Shown piece after piece: positions 1 through 9,064 of a stretch of 64,000 bases of DNA (the first letter of the stretch is position 1; each line of letters begins with the position of its first letter). Source of the DNA: Planctomycetota bacterium (GTDB taxonomy: Bacteria; Planctomycetota; UBA1135; GCA-002686595). The stretch covers positions 186,001-250,000 of the forward strand of contig JADJNY010000007.1 in NCBI GenBank assembly GCA_016714045.1, given 5' to 3'. The notes under the pieces are model-generated. The model made no database searches. It was not told the origin of the DNA and saw only the letters and a list, made by a program, of their open reading frames with translations. The translations under genes and the position numbers were made by a program.

Positions 1-9
1 TTCCGGTCC

Positions 10-1146
10 GTGACCAACTCCCTCCGCATCGCCCTCGTCGTCAACCCCTTCACCTTGCGCCGCAAGGGAGGCGAGCACGCGCCGGAGCTCGCGCGCGAGC
101 TCTTGAACCTCGGTCACACCGTGCGCGGCTTCGGTCCGCCGTCCGACGCGATCCCGCGCTCGGGGCCGGTCGAGGGCGAGCCCGTCGAAGAGCCGCTGGG
201 CCTCGCGGGGTTCGCGCCGGACGTCGTGCTCGCGTACGACGTGCTCTCCCCCGCGGCGTGGCTCGGCGCGCGTGCGGCCCGCAAGCTCGGCGTGCCGCTC
301 GTCCTCGTCGAGACCGGGACGCGCAGCGACCAGCGCGATTGGCGCTCGAGCCTCTACCTGCCCGTCGCGGAGGCGCTGTGGGGGCCGTACATCCGCCGCA
401 CGGCCTCGCTCGTGGTCGCGCTCGACCCGATCGCGCGCGAGCGCGCCCGTCGGCGCGGTTTCGCCGACTCCCGCATCACCATCCTGCCCTCTGGGATCGA
501 CCTGAACCTCTACCGGCCCGGTCTGACGAGCGGCGTCATCCTGCGCCACCACATCCGTGGCCGCATTCTGCTCTACATCGGGCAGATCACGAGCGAGCGC
601 GGCCTCTCCGTCCTGATCGACTCGTTCGCGGCGACGGTCGGGCAGCGGAGCGACTGGACGCTCGTGTTCGCGGGCGACGGTCCCGCCCAGCGCGAGCTGC
701 GCGCGCGCATCGACCGCCTCGGCATCGGCTCGCTCGTCCACTGGCTAGGCCGCCCGCGCGAGGAAGAACTTTCCGGGCTGATGAGCGCGAGCACGCTGCT
801 CGCCGTGCCGGCGCTCGACGACTCCGTGCGCGGACAGCACATCCCGCGCGCGATGGCGTGTGGCCTGCCGGTGATCGCGTCCGAGAAGCCCGCGCTCGCG
901 CACCTCGTCGTCCACGAGCGGACCGGCCTCGTGGCCCCCGCGGGGGACCTCGCGGCGTGGACCGAGGCCCTGCGGCGCGCGTCGACGTCGCCCGACGCCC
1001 GTCGACGCTGGGGACAGCTCGCACGCGAGCACGCGGAGCGCGAGCTCGCGTGGACGCACGTCGCGCGGCGCTTCGAGGAGCTCTGCCTGACGGCCATCGC
1101 GGCCCAGCGCGCGCACCGCGAGGCGCCGGCCGCCAAGGCTTCCTGA
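10..1146 (+). CDS. GT4-family glycosyltransferase
   Basis: This 378-residue protein has the two-domain layout of GT-B retaining glycosyltransferases (family GT4). The N-terminal half starts with a strand and a loop containing RRKGGEH, as expected for the acceptor domain. The C-terminal half has LLYIGQITSERGLSVLID, then LVFAGDGP and the EKPALAHLV nucleotide-sugar region. It probably transfers a sugar from a nucleotide donor to a surface glycan intermediate at the inner face of the membrane. The GTG at position 10 is taken as start, but the frame stays open to the window edge, so the true start could lie upstream. Donor and acceptor cannot be told. It converges on the STAS gene across a hairpin. 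Confidence 0.82.
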   Translation: MTNSLRIALVVNPFTLRRKGGEHAPELARELLNLGHTVRGFGPPSDAIPRSGPVEGEPVEEPLGLAGFAPDVVLAYDVLSPAAWLGARAARKLGVPLVLVETGTRSDQRDWRSSLYLPVAEALWGPYIRRTASLVVALDPIARERARRRGFADSRITILPSGIDLNLYRPGLTSGVILRHHIRGRILLYIGQITSERGLSVLIDSFAATVGQRSDWTLVFAGDGPAQRELRARIDRLGIGSLVHWLGRPREEELSGLMSASTLLAVPALDDSVRGQHIPRAMACGLPVIASEKPALAHLVVHERTGLVAPAGDLAAWTEALRRASTSPDARRRWGQLAREHAERELAWTHVARRFEELCLTAIAAQRAHREAPAAKAS

Positions 1147-1254
1147 CGGCGCGGGCGGTCCCCGGCGGCGCGGCGTCGGAGCCGGGTGCGCGGTAGCCCG
1201 GCGCGAAGCAGCCGAGCCCGATGCAGCCGGGCGCGCACGGGGCGCCGAAACGCG

Positions 1255-1278
1255 ACCGGACCGCGCGGGCGGTCCGGT
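1255..1278. terminator. Hairpin between convergent genes, likely bidirectional terminator
   Basis: A perfect 10-bp stem (ACCGGACCGC paired with GCGGTCCGGT) closes on a 4-base loop. It sits between the 3' ends of the glycosyltransferase and the STAS-PilZ gene. On the plus strand it is followed by GCTTTC, only a weak T tract, so intrinsic termination is inferred from position and stem strength. Confidence 0.5.
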
Positions 1279-1304
1279 GCTTTCGACAGAGACAGACGGG
1301 CGGG

Positions 1305-2123
1305 CTACTTGTCCGTCGCCTTGCGCAGCTCTTCCTTGAGGAAGGCCATGTCGGACGCGTACTGCTTGATCGCGTTGCGCGTCGCGTCGTCGATCTTCGA
1401 GAAGGCGGCGCCGACCTTGACGCTGTCGGAGCGCTCGTCGAGCTCGCGGATGACGCAGGTCGCCTCGACCCAGCCGCGCTTGTACATCGGCATCTGGAAC
1501 TTGACCTTCCACTCGGTGCCGATCGCGAGGAGCTGGCCCATCGCGAAGGGCGAGAGCCCGGTCGTGCCGCCGCCCCAGGTGAAGCGGATCCCGTTCGGGT
1601 CGAGCGCGGCCATGCGCCCGCTGCCACTCCAACCGACCTCGGGCTTGTCCTTGGACAGCGGCGCCTTCACGGTCTGCTTGGACTGGCTGAGGAAGTGCTC
1701 GAGACGCGAGAGGTCGATCGGCGAAAAGAGCACCGTCGACTCGCCCTGGGCGAGGTCGCCCTCGCTCTTGCTCTCGACCTTCGTGTCGCGGACGACGGCG
1801 GCCTGCGCGTCCTCTTCCGAGTCGAAGATCGGCACGGCGCGGTCGAGGCCGATCTTCTCCAGGATGTCCCGGCAGAACGGCGAAGGCCGGCTGATCACGA
1901 GCCGACCGCCCTGCTTCGAGGCCTCCTTGCTCGCCTTGATGATCGCGCCCAGCGCCGTCGAGTTGATGAACTTGACGAAGCGCAGGTCGAGCACCAGGCG
2001 GTGCATGCCCGTCTTGGCGAGCGCGCTGACTTCCTGCTGCAGCGCGGGCACGTAGAAGGTGTCGAATTCGCCTCGCAGGTAGAGGACGGCGTGGTCGTCG
2101 CGGGGTTCGACCGTGATGTGCAT
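1305..2123 (-). CDS. STAS domain protein with C-terminal PilZ-like domain
   Basis: This 272-residue protein begins with a STAS domain (about residues 1-105) of the anti-sigma-factor antagonist type. The loop FINSTALGAI carries the Ser/Thr expected at the phosphorylation site. A linker of about 50 residues leads to a PilZ-like beta-barrel (about 165-265, with GLSPFAMGQLL and KVGAAF). The arginine motif (RxxxR) used by PilZ to hold cyclic di-GMP is not obvious, so ligand binding is uncertain. An in-frame upstream start exists, but the ATG at 2123 gives the normal STAS N-terminus. It is divergent from a SpoIIE-type phosphatase, the enzyme class that dephosphorylates STAS antagonists, so the two probably form one partner-switching module. 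Confidence 0.8.
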   Translation of the reverse strand: MHITVEPRDDHAVLYLRGEFDTFYVPALQQEVSALAKTGMHRLVLDLRFVKFINSTALGAIIKASKEASKQGGRLVISRPSPFCRDILEKIGLDRAVPIFDSEEDAQAAVVRDTKVESKSEGDLAQGESTVLFSPIDLSRLEHFLSQSKQTVKAPLSKDKPEVGWSGSGRMAALDPNGIRFTWGGGTTGLSPFAMGQLLAIGTEWKVKFQMPMYKRGWVEATCVIRELDERSDSVKVGAAFSKIDDATRNAIKQYASDMAFLKEELRKATDK

Positions 2124-2249
2124 GCGATTCTCTCGGGGTGAAGGGCTCGGGCGCGGGCCGGAAGAAGCGCGGACAGTCTGCGCTGAAAGGTCGTCCCGGG
2201 GCAAGGATTTTGTCCGTCCGCGGGGCCTTGCCCGGTAGACTCAGGCCCC

Positions 2250-3617
2250 ATGTTCTTCCGCAAGAAGAATCCGCCGCCGCCTCCGCCGCCGCCCCCCGAA
2301 CCCGCCCCGTCCGACGGGAATTCCAGCCAGTTCTGGAGTGGCGACACGAACGTCGACCGCCGTCGTTTCGAGGCCCTCCTATCGTCGAACCAGGAGCTCT
2401 CCCAGACCCTCGACCTCGACATCCTGCTCCCGCAGATCGTCGACATCTCGGTCAAGAACACCGGCGCCGAGCGCGGGTTCCTGATCCTCCGGGACGAGAA
2501 GGGCGACCTCGTGGTCCGCGTCGCGCGCCAGCGCGGGGCGAAGCCAGTTCAGGGCGAGGTGCGCTTCGCCCGCACGGTCGTGCGGCGCGTCCTCGAGACC
2601 CGCGAGCCCGTGCGCGCGACGGTCAACTCGGACTCGGAAGCGCTCGACCTCGGCACGTCCGTCTTCGACCTGAAGCTGCGCGCGGTGATGTCCGTGCCGC
2701 TCGTCGAACGCGACGCCGAGGGCAAGGAGAAGGTCGACGGCGTGCTGTACGTCGACTCGAAGGCCGCCACGCGCGAGTTCAAGCCCGAGGACCTCACGCT
2801 CTTCAACGCGCTGTCGCAGAACATCTCGGTCGCGCTCGCCCGCGCTCGCGACCACCAGTCGCAGCTCGAGAAGGCGCGCCAGGACGAGGAGATGCGCGTC
2901 GCGAGCGAGATCCAGAAGGGTCTCATGCCGACGATCCCCGAGGACCTGCCGGACTACGACGTGTTCGGCTGGTACCGCCCGGCGGAGCGCACGACCGGCG
3001 ACTTCTACGAGGTCGTGCTCACGAAGCAGGGCCGGCTCGGCGTGGCGCTCGGCGACGCGACGGGGCACGGCATCGGTCCCGCGCTGATCACGGCGACGGC
3101 GCAAGCGCAGCTGCGCGCGTACATGCGCATGATGGCCGATCCGGGACAGGTCGTGACGCTCGTGAACCAGGACCTCGCTCCGCGCATGGACGACAGCCTG
3201 TTCCTCACGCTGTTCCTCGCGATGTTCGGCCCCGACGGGAGCCTCTCGACGGTCAACGCGGGCCAGACGCCGCCGATGCTGTGGCGGGCGAGCACGCGCA
3301 CGATCGAGACGCTGCGCGCGGACGGACCGGCGCTCGGCATGATGGACGACTTCGAGTACGTCACGGGGCGCCAGATCCAGCTCGACCCCGGCGACGTCCT
3401 GCTCGTCGTCACGGACGGTTTCGTCGAGGCGCGCTCGCAGAAGGACTCGAACGAGCTCTTCCGCGAGGAGGGCGTGCGGAAGGTGCTCGAGACCGAAGCC
3501 GCGAAGGGCGCCTCGTCGCGCGTGATCACCGAGGCGCTCGTCCACGCGGCGCTCGAGTTCGCGGGTGGCCGGCGCGAGGACGACATGACCGTGGTGACGG
3601 TGCGTCGGCGCGTCTGA
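2250..3617 (+). CDS. GAF domain and SpoIIE/RsbU-type PP2C phosphatase
   Basis: This 455-residue cytoplasmic protein opens with a proline run. A GAF sensor domain follows (about residues 40-215; RGFLILRDEKG, SVPLVERD, GVLYVDSK). The rest is a SpoIIE-family PP2C phosphatase (about 240-452). Metal-binding acidic motifs are all present: TTGDFYE, LGDATGHGIGP, LLVVTDGFVEAR and REDDMTVV. Enzymes of this class dephosphorylate a Ser/Thr on a STAS partner and so switch a sigma factor or another output. The likely substrate is the divergent STAS-PilZ protein; 126 bases separate the two starts, so the promoters are probably shared. The GAF ligand is unknown. Confidence 0.88.
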   Translation: MFFRKKNPPPPPPPPPEPAPSDGNSSQFWSGDTNVDRRRFEALLSSNQELSQTLDLDILLPQIVDISVKNTGAERGFLILRDEKGDLVVRVARQRGAKPVQGEVRFARTVVRRVLETREPVRATVNSDSEALDLGTSVFDLKLRAVMSVPLVERDAEGKEKVDGVLYVDSKAATREFKPEDLTLFNALSQNISVALARARDHQSQLEKARQDEEMRVASEIQKGLMPTIPEDLPDYDVFGWYRPAERTTGDFYEVVLTKQGRLGVALGDATGHGIGPALITATAQAQLRAYMRMMADPGQVVTLVNQDLAPRMDDSLFLTLFLAMFGPDGSLSTVNAGQTPPMLWRASTRTIETLRADGPALGMMDDFEYVTGRQIQLDPGDVLLVVTDGFVEARSQKDSNELFREEGVRKVLETEAAKGASSRVITEALVHAALEFAGGRREDDMTVVTVRRRV

Positions 3618-3633
3618 ACGCGGGGGTCCAACC

Positions 3634-4998
3634 ATGACGGCGAACGAAGCGCGCGGAGGGAGCCTCTGCGTCCGGAACGCGACGAGCTACCCGCCGGGCC
3701 CCGGGGCTCGGCGTCTCGAGGTGCGCGTCGAGCGCGGCGTGATCGCGGAGGTCGGCCCGTCGGTCGACCCGCGCGGCGCGCCGGTCGTCGACGCGGGCGG
3801 GCTGACGCTCATCCCGGGCTTGATCGACGTGCACGTGCACTTCCGCGACCCGGGCCTCGAGCACAAGGAAGGTTGGGACCACGGCTCCGCGGGGGCGCTC
3901 CACGGCGGCGTGACGTCGGTCGTCGAGGTGCAGAACAACCCGCCGCTCTCGATCTCGGTCGAAGCGCTCCGCGCGCGCATCGCGCACGTCCAGTCGCGCT
4001 CGCGCGTCGACTTCGGGTGCCTCGCGAACCTCTTGCCCGATTCGGTGCCGGAGCTCGCGGGCATGGCGCCGCTGACGCCGGCCTTCAAGTGCTTCCTCGG
4101 CGGCTCGACGGGCCTCGGCGGACAGACGGACCGGAACACGTTGCGCGAGCTCTTCGCCGCCGCCGCGCGCGCGGGCCGCATGATCGTCGCGCACTGCGAG
4201 GACGAGGACCTCCTGCGCGCGGGCAAGAAGGCCTTCCCCGACGCGACGGCGAACGAACACCACCTCGTGCGCTCGACCGAGGCCGAGGTCGAGTCCGTGC
4301 GCACGTCGATCCAGCTCGTGCGCGAGACCGGCGCCGAGCTGCACGTCTTCCATCTCTCGACCGCCGAGGGCGCCGAGCTCGTGCGCGCGGCGCGCAAGGA
4401 GGGCGTGCGCGTCTCGTGCAGCACGGCGCCGCACTACTTGTTGCTCTCGTGCGAGGACGCGCCGCGCCTCGGCAACCTGCTCAAGGTCAACCCTTCGATC
4501 AAGACGCCCGGCGACGCGCGCGGCCTCGTCGCGGCGCTCGCGGACGGGACGTGCGACGCGATCGGCACGGACCACGCGCCGCACCCGCTCGACGAGAAGC
4601 AGCGCGCGTACGCGCACGCGCCGTCGGGGATGCCGTCGGTCGACCTCCTGTGGCCGCTCACGTGGGAGCTCGTGCGCCGCGGGCTGCTCGACGCGAGCAC
4701 GGCGCTCGATTCGGTGACGCTGCGCGCCGCGCGCTCGCTCCATTTGCCGCGCAAGGGCGCGCTCGCGGTGGGCTTCGACGGCGACCTCGTGCTGTTCGAT
4801 GCCCGCGCCACGCGCAAGGTCGAGGGCGCGAAGCTCCCTTCGCGTTCGAAGTGGTCCGCGTTCGAGGGCCTCGAGCTCGCGGGCTTCCCCGAGTTCGTCG
4901 TGCGCCGCGGCGAGGTCGCGTGGGGCGACGGCCGCGTGCAGTGCGCGGCCGGCGGGCTGCCGCTCGACCTGGAACCGCCGCAGCCTTCGGCACGGTGA
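3634..4998 (+). CDS. pyrC: Dihydroorotase
   Basis: This 454-residue amidohydrolase has the class I dihydroorotase signature. HVHFRDPG supplies the first metal-binding histidines. The lysine in AFKCFLGG is the expected carbamylated metal bridge. HCEDED, VFHLST and GTDHAPH supply the remaining ligands and the catalytic Asp. It would interconvert N-carbamoyl-aspartate and dihydroorotate in pyrimidine synthesis. Length suits class I enzymes. Allantoinase and hydantoinase are close relatives, but no purine-degradation genes are nearby. The start ATG lies 16 bases after the phosphatase stop, and its stop overlaps the next start as GTGA, so it is translationally coupled to the DUF58 gene. Confidence 0.85.
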   Translation: MTANEARGGSLCVRNATSYPPGPGARRLEVRVERGVIAEVGPSVDPRGAPVVDAGGLTLIPGLIDVHVHFRDPGLEHKEGWDHGSAGALHGGVTSVVEVQNNPPLSISVEALRARIAHVQSRSRVDFGCLANLLPDSVPELAGMAPLTPAFKCFLGGSTGLGGQTDRNTLRELFAAAARAGRMIVAHCEDEDLLRAGKKAFPDATANEHHLVRSTEAEVESVRTSIQLVRETGAELHVFHLSTAEGAELVRAARKEGVRVSCSTAPHYLLLSCEDAPRLGNLLKVNPSIKTPGDARGLVAALADGTCDAIGTDHAPHPLDEKQRAYAHAPSGMPSVDLLWPLTWELVRRGLLDASTALDSVTLRAARSLHLPRKGALAVGFDGDLVLFDARATRKVEGAKLPSRSKWSAFEGLELAGFPEFVVRRGEVAWGDGRVQCAAGGLPLDLEPPQPSAR

Positions 4999-5909
4999 CG
5001 CCGGAGGCGCGCGTGGCCGATCCGCTCGCCCTCCCGTTCTTCTCCCGCGTCGCGCTCGGCGCCGACTACGGCGCGCGCCTCGAGCGCTTCACCGCCGTGG
5101 TCGGCGCGGAGCTCGCGCGGCGCGAAGGCGGCGGGCGGAGCGCGCTCGACGGCCACGGCCTCGAGTTCACGGGCCATCGTCCGTACCGCGCCGGCGACGA
5201 CCCGCGCTCGATCGACTGGAGCGTCACCGCGCGCTCCGATCGGCCGTTCGTGCGCCTCTCGCGGCGCGACGCGCGCGAGCGCTGGCGCATCGCCGTCGAC
5301 ACGAGCGCGTCGATGGGCGTCGGGCCGCCCGGTAAGCTCCAGCGCGCGGCGGAGGTCGCGGGAGCGTTCGTACTGCTCGGGGTGCGGCGCGGCGCGGAGG
5401 TGGAGCTCGCGGCGCGCGGCCGTCCTCTCGCGCGCTTCCACCGGCGCGTGTCCGGGACGCTGGCGCGGCTCGTGACCGAGCTCGAGGCGTGGACGACGGA
5501 CGCGCCGGGCGCATCCGGTCCGCGCAGCGATGGCGCGGCCGGCGCGTTCGATCCCGGCGGCGCGCTGCGCGGCGTCGCGCGCTTCGTGTGGCTCGGCGAC
5601 CCGTTCGCGTCGGCGCCGCGCGCGTTCTTCGAGGCGTGCGAGCGCGTCCCCGCGCGGCACGTGCTCCACCTGTGCGCGCCGCACGAGCTCGTCGCGCCCG
5701 CCGCGGGCGCGATCGAGTGGCGCGACGCGGAGTCGGAGCGCGCGCTCGCGATCGCGCTCGACGCCGGAGCGCGCGGAGCCTACGCGCGCGAGCTGGAAGC
5801 GCGCATCGCGGACTGGAGCGACGCCGCGCGCCGGCACGGAGCGCGCCATGCGTGCGCGTCGAGCGCGCGACCGTTCGAGGACCTCGCGCGCGCGGCGCTG
5901 GGGGCGTGA
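4995..5909 (+). CDS. DUF58 domain protein
   Basis: This 304-residue protein carries the DUF58 hallmark GHRPYRAGDDPRSIDW followed by a degenerate von Willebrand A fold with a DTSAS metal-site motif (about residue 100). DUF58 proteins usually sit beside MoxR ATPases and BatA/VWA proteins. The MoxR partner is not in this window. The GTG at 4995 was chosen because it overlaps the dihydroorotase stop (GTGA) and keeps the reading frame; a second GTG at 5013 is possible. Its TGA overlaps the next ATG. Function is probably assembly or chaperoning of a membrane complex, by analogy only. Confidence 0.8.
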   Translation: MTPEARVADPLALPFFSRVALGADYGARLERFTAVVGAELARREGGGRSALDGHGLEFTGHRPYRAGDDPRSIDWSVTARSDRPFVRLSRRDARERWRIAVDTSASMGVGPPGKLQRAAEVAGAFVLLGVRRGAEVELAARGRPLARFHRRVSGTLARLVTELEAWTTDAPGASGPRSDGAAGAFDPGGALRGVARFVWLGDPFASAPRAFFEACERVPARHVLHLCAPHELVAPAAGAIEWRDAESERALAIALDAGARGAYARELEARIADWSDAARRHGARHACASSARPFEDLARAALGA

Positions 5910-7177
5910 TGGAGTCCCTCGGCTTCGAGTTCGCGCGGCCCTGGGCCCTCGTCCTGCTCGCCCTCCCGCTCGCGCTGCTCGTCGTCGCGCGGCTCGTCGA
6001 TCGTCCGCCGGCCTGGTACACGGGCGCGTTCGAGCTGTGGCTGCGCGTCGCGCGCACGCGCCCCGACGACGCGCGTGCGCAGAAGCGGCGCGTGCCGCCG
6101 CCCTTGTGGCCCTTCGCGCTCGGGCTCGCGTGCGCGGCGCTCGCGGCCGCCGGTCCGCGGCCGGGCGGGAGCGGCGCGGGAGCCTGGCGCGTGATCGTCG
6201 ATCGATCGCCCTCGATGTACCTCCCGGCGAGCACGGACGCGGGCGCCCCGACGCGCCTCGAGCGCGCAGCAAAGCTCCTCGAAGAGCTCCTCGCCGGGTC
6301 CGAGCTCGAGTGGCTCGACCCGGGCGACGACGCGCCGGTGCCGCAGCGCTCGCGCGCGATGCCGGCGGCGTGGCGCTCGCCGCCCGAGTTCACCCGCGGC
6401 GAGCTCGACTGGAGCGCGCACGATGCCGCCGGTGTCGTGTGGCTGACGGACCGGTTCCCCGCGATCGCGCCCGCGCGCGCGAGCGTCGCCGCGAGCGGCG
6501 GCGTCGCGCTCCCGGGCCTCGTCGGCGTGCGCGGCGGCACCGGGCTCGCGTGGGACGGCGAGCGCATCCGCGAGACGACCACCGGCGTCGAGCCCGCGTG
6601 CGTCGAGTGCGCTCCGCCGCTCGCCCGGGCCTGGTCCGAGCTCGTCCTCGTCTGGGCGCGCGCGAGAGAGCTCGCGACGTGCGCCGCGCCCGCGGCGCGC
6701 GCGGAGCTCAGAATCGCGTTCGTCGCCGACGCGGCTGCTCCGGCGCGGACCCTCGCGTTCGGCCGCGACGGATGGCGCGCGCACGGTGACGTGCGCGGAG
6801 CGGTTCCGGGGCGCGACGCACGCGGGCCGCTCGCGGCCTGGCTCGTCGCGGAGGACGGGACAGTGCTCGTCGCGGTCGGCCCCGGACGTGTCGCGACGGT
6901 GCTCCCGCCCGACCTCGTGCTCGACGAAGGCGAGGAAGCGTTCGCCGTCTCGTTCGCGCGCCTCTTCGACGCGTGCCTGCAACCCGCGCGCGGCGTCGTC
7001 GCGCTCGCGGAGCGTTCCGCGGCGGGGGAGGCGTGCTTTCTCGCGGGCGCGCCGCCGGGACCTCGACGGTCCCACGCGCGCAGCCGCCGCGCGTGCCGCG
7101 AGCGCGCTGGCCCTCGCAGCGCTCGCGCTGGTGCTCGGCGCGCTCCTGTGGACGTCCGCGGGCCATCGCGGCGGTGA
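5909..7177 (+). CDS. BatA-like membrane protein with VWA-type domain (3' end frameshifted)
   Basis: The protein starts with an aerotolerance-regulator (BatA) N-terminus: a hydrophobic segment at about residues 8-30 and a second at about 68-85. A VWA-like segment follows with a DRSPS motif near residue 96. The frame as read ends at 7177 in an Arg-rich tail with T-rich third codon positions, unlike the rest of the gene. Dropping one G from the GGG at 7057-7059 moves into a frame that runs to 7199 and encodes a good transmembrane helix (LALAALALVLGALLW), as expected for this family. I read the real gene as 5909-7199, about 429 residues. It is coupled to the DUF58 gene by a TGATG overlap. Confidence 0.75.
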   Translation: MESLGFEFARPWALVLLALPLALLVVARLVDRPPAWYTGAFELWLRVARTRPDDARAQKRRVPPPLWPFALGLACAALAAAGPRPGGSGAGAWRVIVDRSPSMYLPASTDAGAPTRLERAAKLLEELLAGSELEWLDPGDDAPVPQRSRAMPAAWRSPPEFTRGELDWSAHDAAGVVWLTDRFPAIAPARASVAASGGVALPGLVGVRGGTGLAWDGERIRETTTGVEPACVECAPPLARAWSELVLVWARARELATCAAPAARAELRIAFVADAAAPARTLAFGRDGWRAHGDVRGAVPGRDARGPLAAWLVAEDGTVLVAVGPGRVATVLPPDLVLDEGEEAFAVSFARLFDACLQPARGVVALAERSAAGEACFLAGAPPGPRRSHARSRRACRERAGPRSARAGARRAPVDVRGPSRR

Positions 7178-7208
7178 CGCGGCGGGCGCCAGCGGGTAGC
7201 TTCTCGCC

Positions 7209-9047
7209 GTGCTCGCCGTCGCGCACTACTTCGCGTCCTTCGTGCTGCTCGCCGCGGCGGGCCACGCGGTCGCGTCGACGGCGTCCCTCGGCGGCGGCGA
7301 AGACGCCGCGGCGCTCGCTCCCGGGCGCCCCGTCGCGAGCGACGTGCTCGCGCTGGGCGCCGTCGCCCCGGCGATCACGTTCACGGACACGCGCTGGCTG
7401 CCGCGCACGCTCGACGACTTCGGCGCGAAGAAGGCCTTCGTGCTCGTCTTCACGACGCTCGACTGCCCCGTCGCGCAGCGCGTCTTGCCGCGCCTCGCGG
7501 AGCTCGAGCCCGCGTTTCGCGCGCGCGGCGTGCAGTTCCTCGCGATCGACGTGGGCCCCGACGACGAGCTCGTCGAGGTCGCGGCGCGCGCGGTCGACCA
7601 GGGGCTCGCGTTCCCCGTCGCGCGCGACTTCGACGGCAGCGTCGTGCGCGCGCTCGGACCGACGCGCACGCCGGAGGTCCTCGTGCTCGACGAGGAACGC
7701 CGGCTCGTCTACCGCGGACGCGTCGACGCGCGGGAGCGGCTCGCGGGCACCGCGGCCGCGGAAGTGCGCGCGGACCTCGCCGAGGCGCTTGAGGACGTGC
7801 TCGCGGGGCGCGCCGTCCGCGTCGCGACCACGCCCGTCGACGGATGCCGCATCACGCCGCCGCGCGCGAAGGCGGCGAAGGGGCCGCCGCCCGCGTGGAG
7901 CGACGGCGTGCGCGAGCTCGTGCAGGAGCGCTGCGCCGTCTGCCACGCGCGCGGGAAGAGCGCGCCGTTTCCGCTCGAGACGTGGGAGGACGCGTCGGCG
8001 AAGGCCGCGATGATCGCGGAGGTCGTCGAACAGGGCCGCATGCCGCCGTGGTTCGCGAGCCGTGCGAGCGGACCGTTCGCGACCGAGCGGCGCCTCTCCG
8101 CGGTCGAGCGCGCCGCGCTCGTCGCGTGGGCCGAGGGCGGCGCGCCGCGCGGCGACGCTCCGGCGGAGCCCGAGCCCGCGCCCGCCGACGGCAGCGCCTG
8201 GCGCATCGGCGCGCCCGATCTCGTGCTCACGGTGCCCGCGCTGACGAAGCTCCCGGCGCACGGGCTCGTCCCGTACAAGTACCTGATCCTGCCACACGTG
8301 TTCGCCGCGGACACGTGGGTCGAGGCGGTCGAGATCCGGCCGTCGAACCGCCGCGTCGTGCACCACGCGAACCTCGCGTGGTACCAGCTCGGCGGCGAGT
8401 TCCGCACCGAGAACTTCATCACGGGCGAGGTGCCCGGCGGCGACGCGATGGAGCTCGGCCCCGGCACCGCGTTCTGCATCCCGAAGGGGTCCGTGCTCGG
8501 GCTCCAGGTGCACTACGTGACGACGGGCGTCGAGGAAGCGGACCGCATCTCCGTCGCGTTCCGCTTCCCGCGCGCGAAGGTCGAGAAACGCCTGCGTCAC
8601 CTCGCGGTGTCGACGTCGCGCCTCGCGATCCCGCCCTTCGAGCCCGCGCACCGCGTGCAGGCCGAGCGCGCGCTCGACGTCGACGCGGACGGCGTCGGGA
8701 TGTTCGTGCACATGCACTACCGCGGGCGCGACATGCGCTTCGAGGCGCTGGAACCCGGGAAGGACACGCGCACGCTCCTGCTCGTGCCGAACTACCACTT
8801 CGACTGGCAGATCGCGTACGCGTGGTCGCGTGGAGCCGTCTCGTTCCCGAAGGGCACGACGATTCGCTGCACGGCGCACTACGACAACTCGGCCTTCAAC
8901 CCGTTCAACCCCGACCCGGCGCGCGAGGTGCGCTTCGGCGAGGAGACGACGGACGAGATGCTCTTCGGCTTCTTCTTCTACACGGCGCGCGACGAGCGGC
9001 TCGGGCTCGAGATCGACCCGGCGACGGGCGCCCGCCGCGCGCATTGA
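7209..9047 (+). CDS. Redoxin, cytochrome c and copper-monooxygenase-like fusion protein
   Basis: This 612-residue exported protein has an N-terminal hydrophobic leader. A thioredoxin-fold redoxin follows (about 45-190), with LDCPVAQ at the usual active-site position but only one of the two cysteines. A c-type haem motif CAVCH lies near residue 241. The large C-terminal part (about 300-600) resembles the copper type II ascorbate-dependent monooxygenase fold, with VVHHANL, LQVHYVTT, FVHMHYRG and TAHYDNS as candidate copper-ligand segments. This architecture recurs in planctomycetes, but no substrate is established to my knowledge. It starts at a GTG and lies 17 bases before xylA, so the two may be cotranscribed; a link to xylose use is not implied. 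Confidence 0.78.
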   Translation: MLAVAHYFASFVLLAAAGHAVASTASLGGGEDAAALAPGRPVASDVLALGAVAPAITFTDTRWLPRTLDDFGAKKAFVLVFTTLDCPVAQRVLPRLAELEPAFRARGVQFLAIDVGPDDELVEVAARAVDQGLAFPVARDFDGSVVRALGPTRTPEVLVLDEERRLVYRGRVDARERLAGTAAAEVRADLAEALEDVLAGRAVRVATTPVDGCRITPPRAKAAKGPPPAWSDGVRELVQERCAVCHARGKSAPFPLETWEDASAKAAMIAEVVEQGRMPPWFASRASGPFATERRLSAVERAALVAWAEGGAPRGDAPAEPEPAPADGSAWRIGAPDLVLTVPALTKLPAHGLVPYKYLILPHVFAADTWVEAVEIRPSNRRVVHHANLAWYQLGGEFRTENFITGEVPGGDAMELGPGTAFCIPKGSVLGLQVHYVTTGVEEADRISVAFRFPRAKVEKRLRHLAVSTSRLAIPPFEPAHRVQAERALDVDADGVGMFVHMHYRGRDMRFEALEPGKDTRTLLLVPNYHFDWQIAYAWSRGAVSFPKGTTIRCTAHYDNSAFNPFNPDPAREVRFGEETTDEMLFGFFFYTARDERLGLEIDPATGARRAH

Positions 9048-9064
9048 CCCGACAGGAACCTGCC

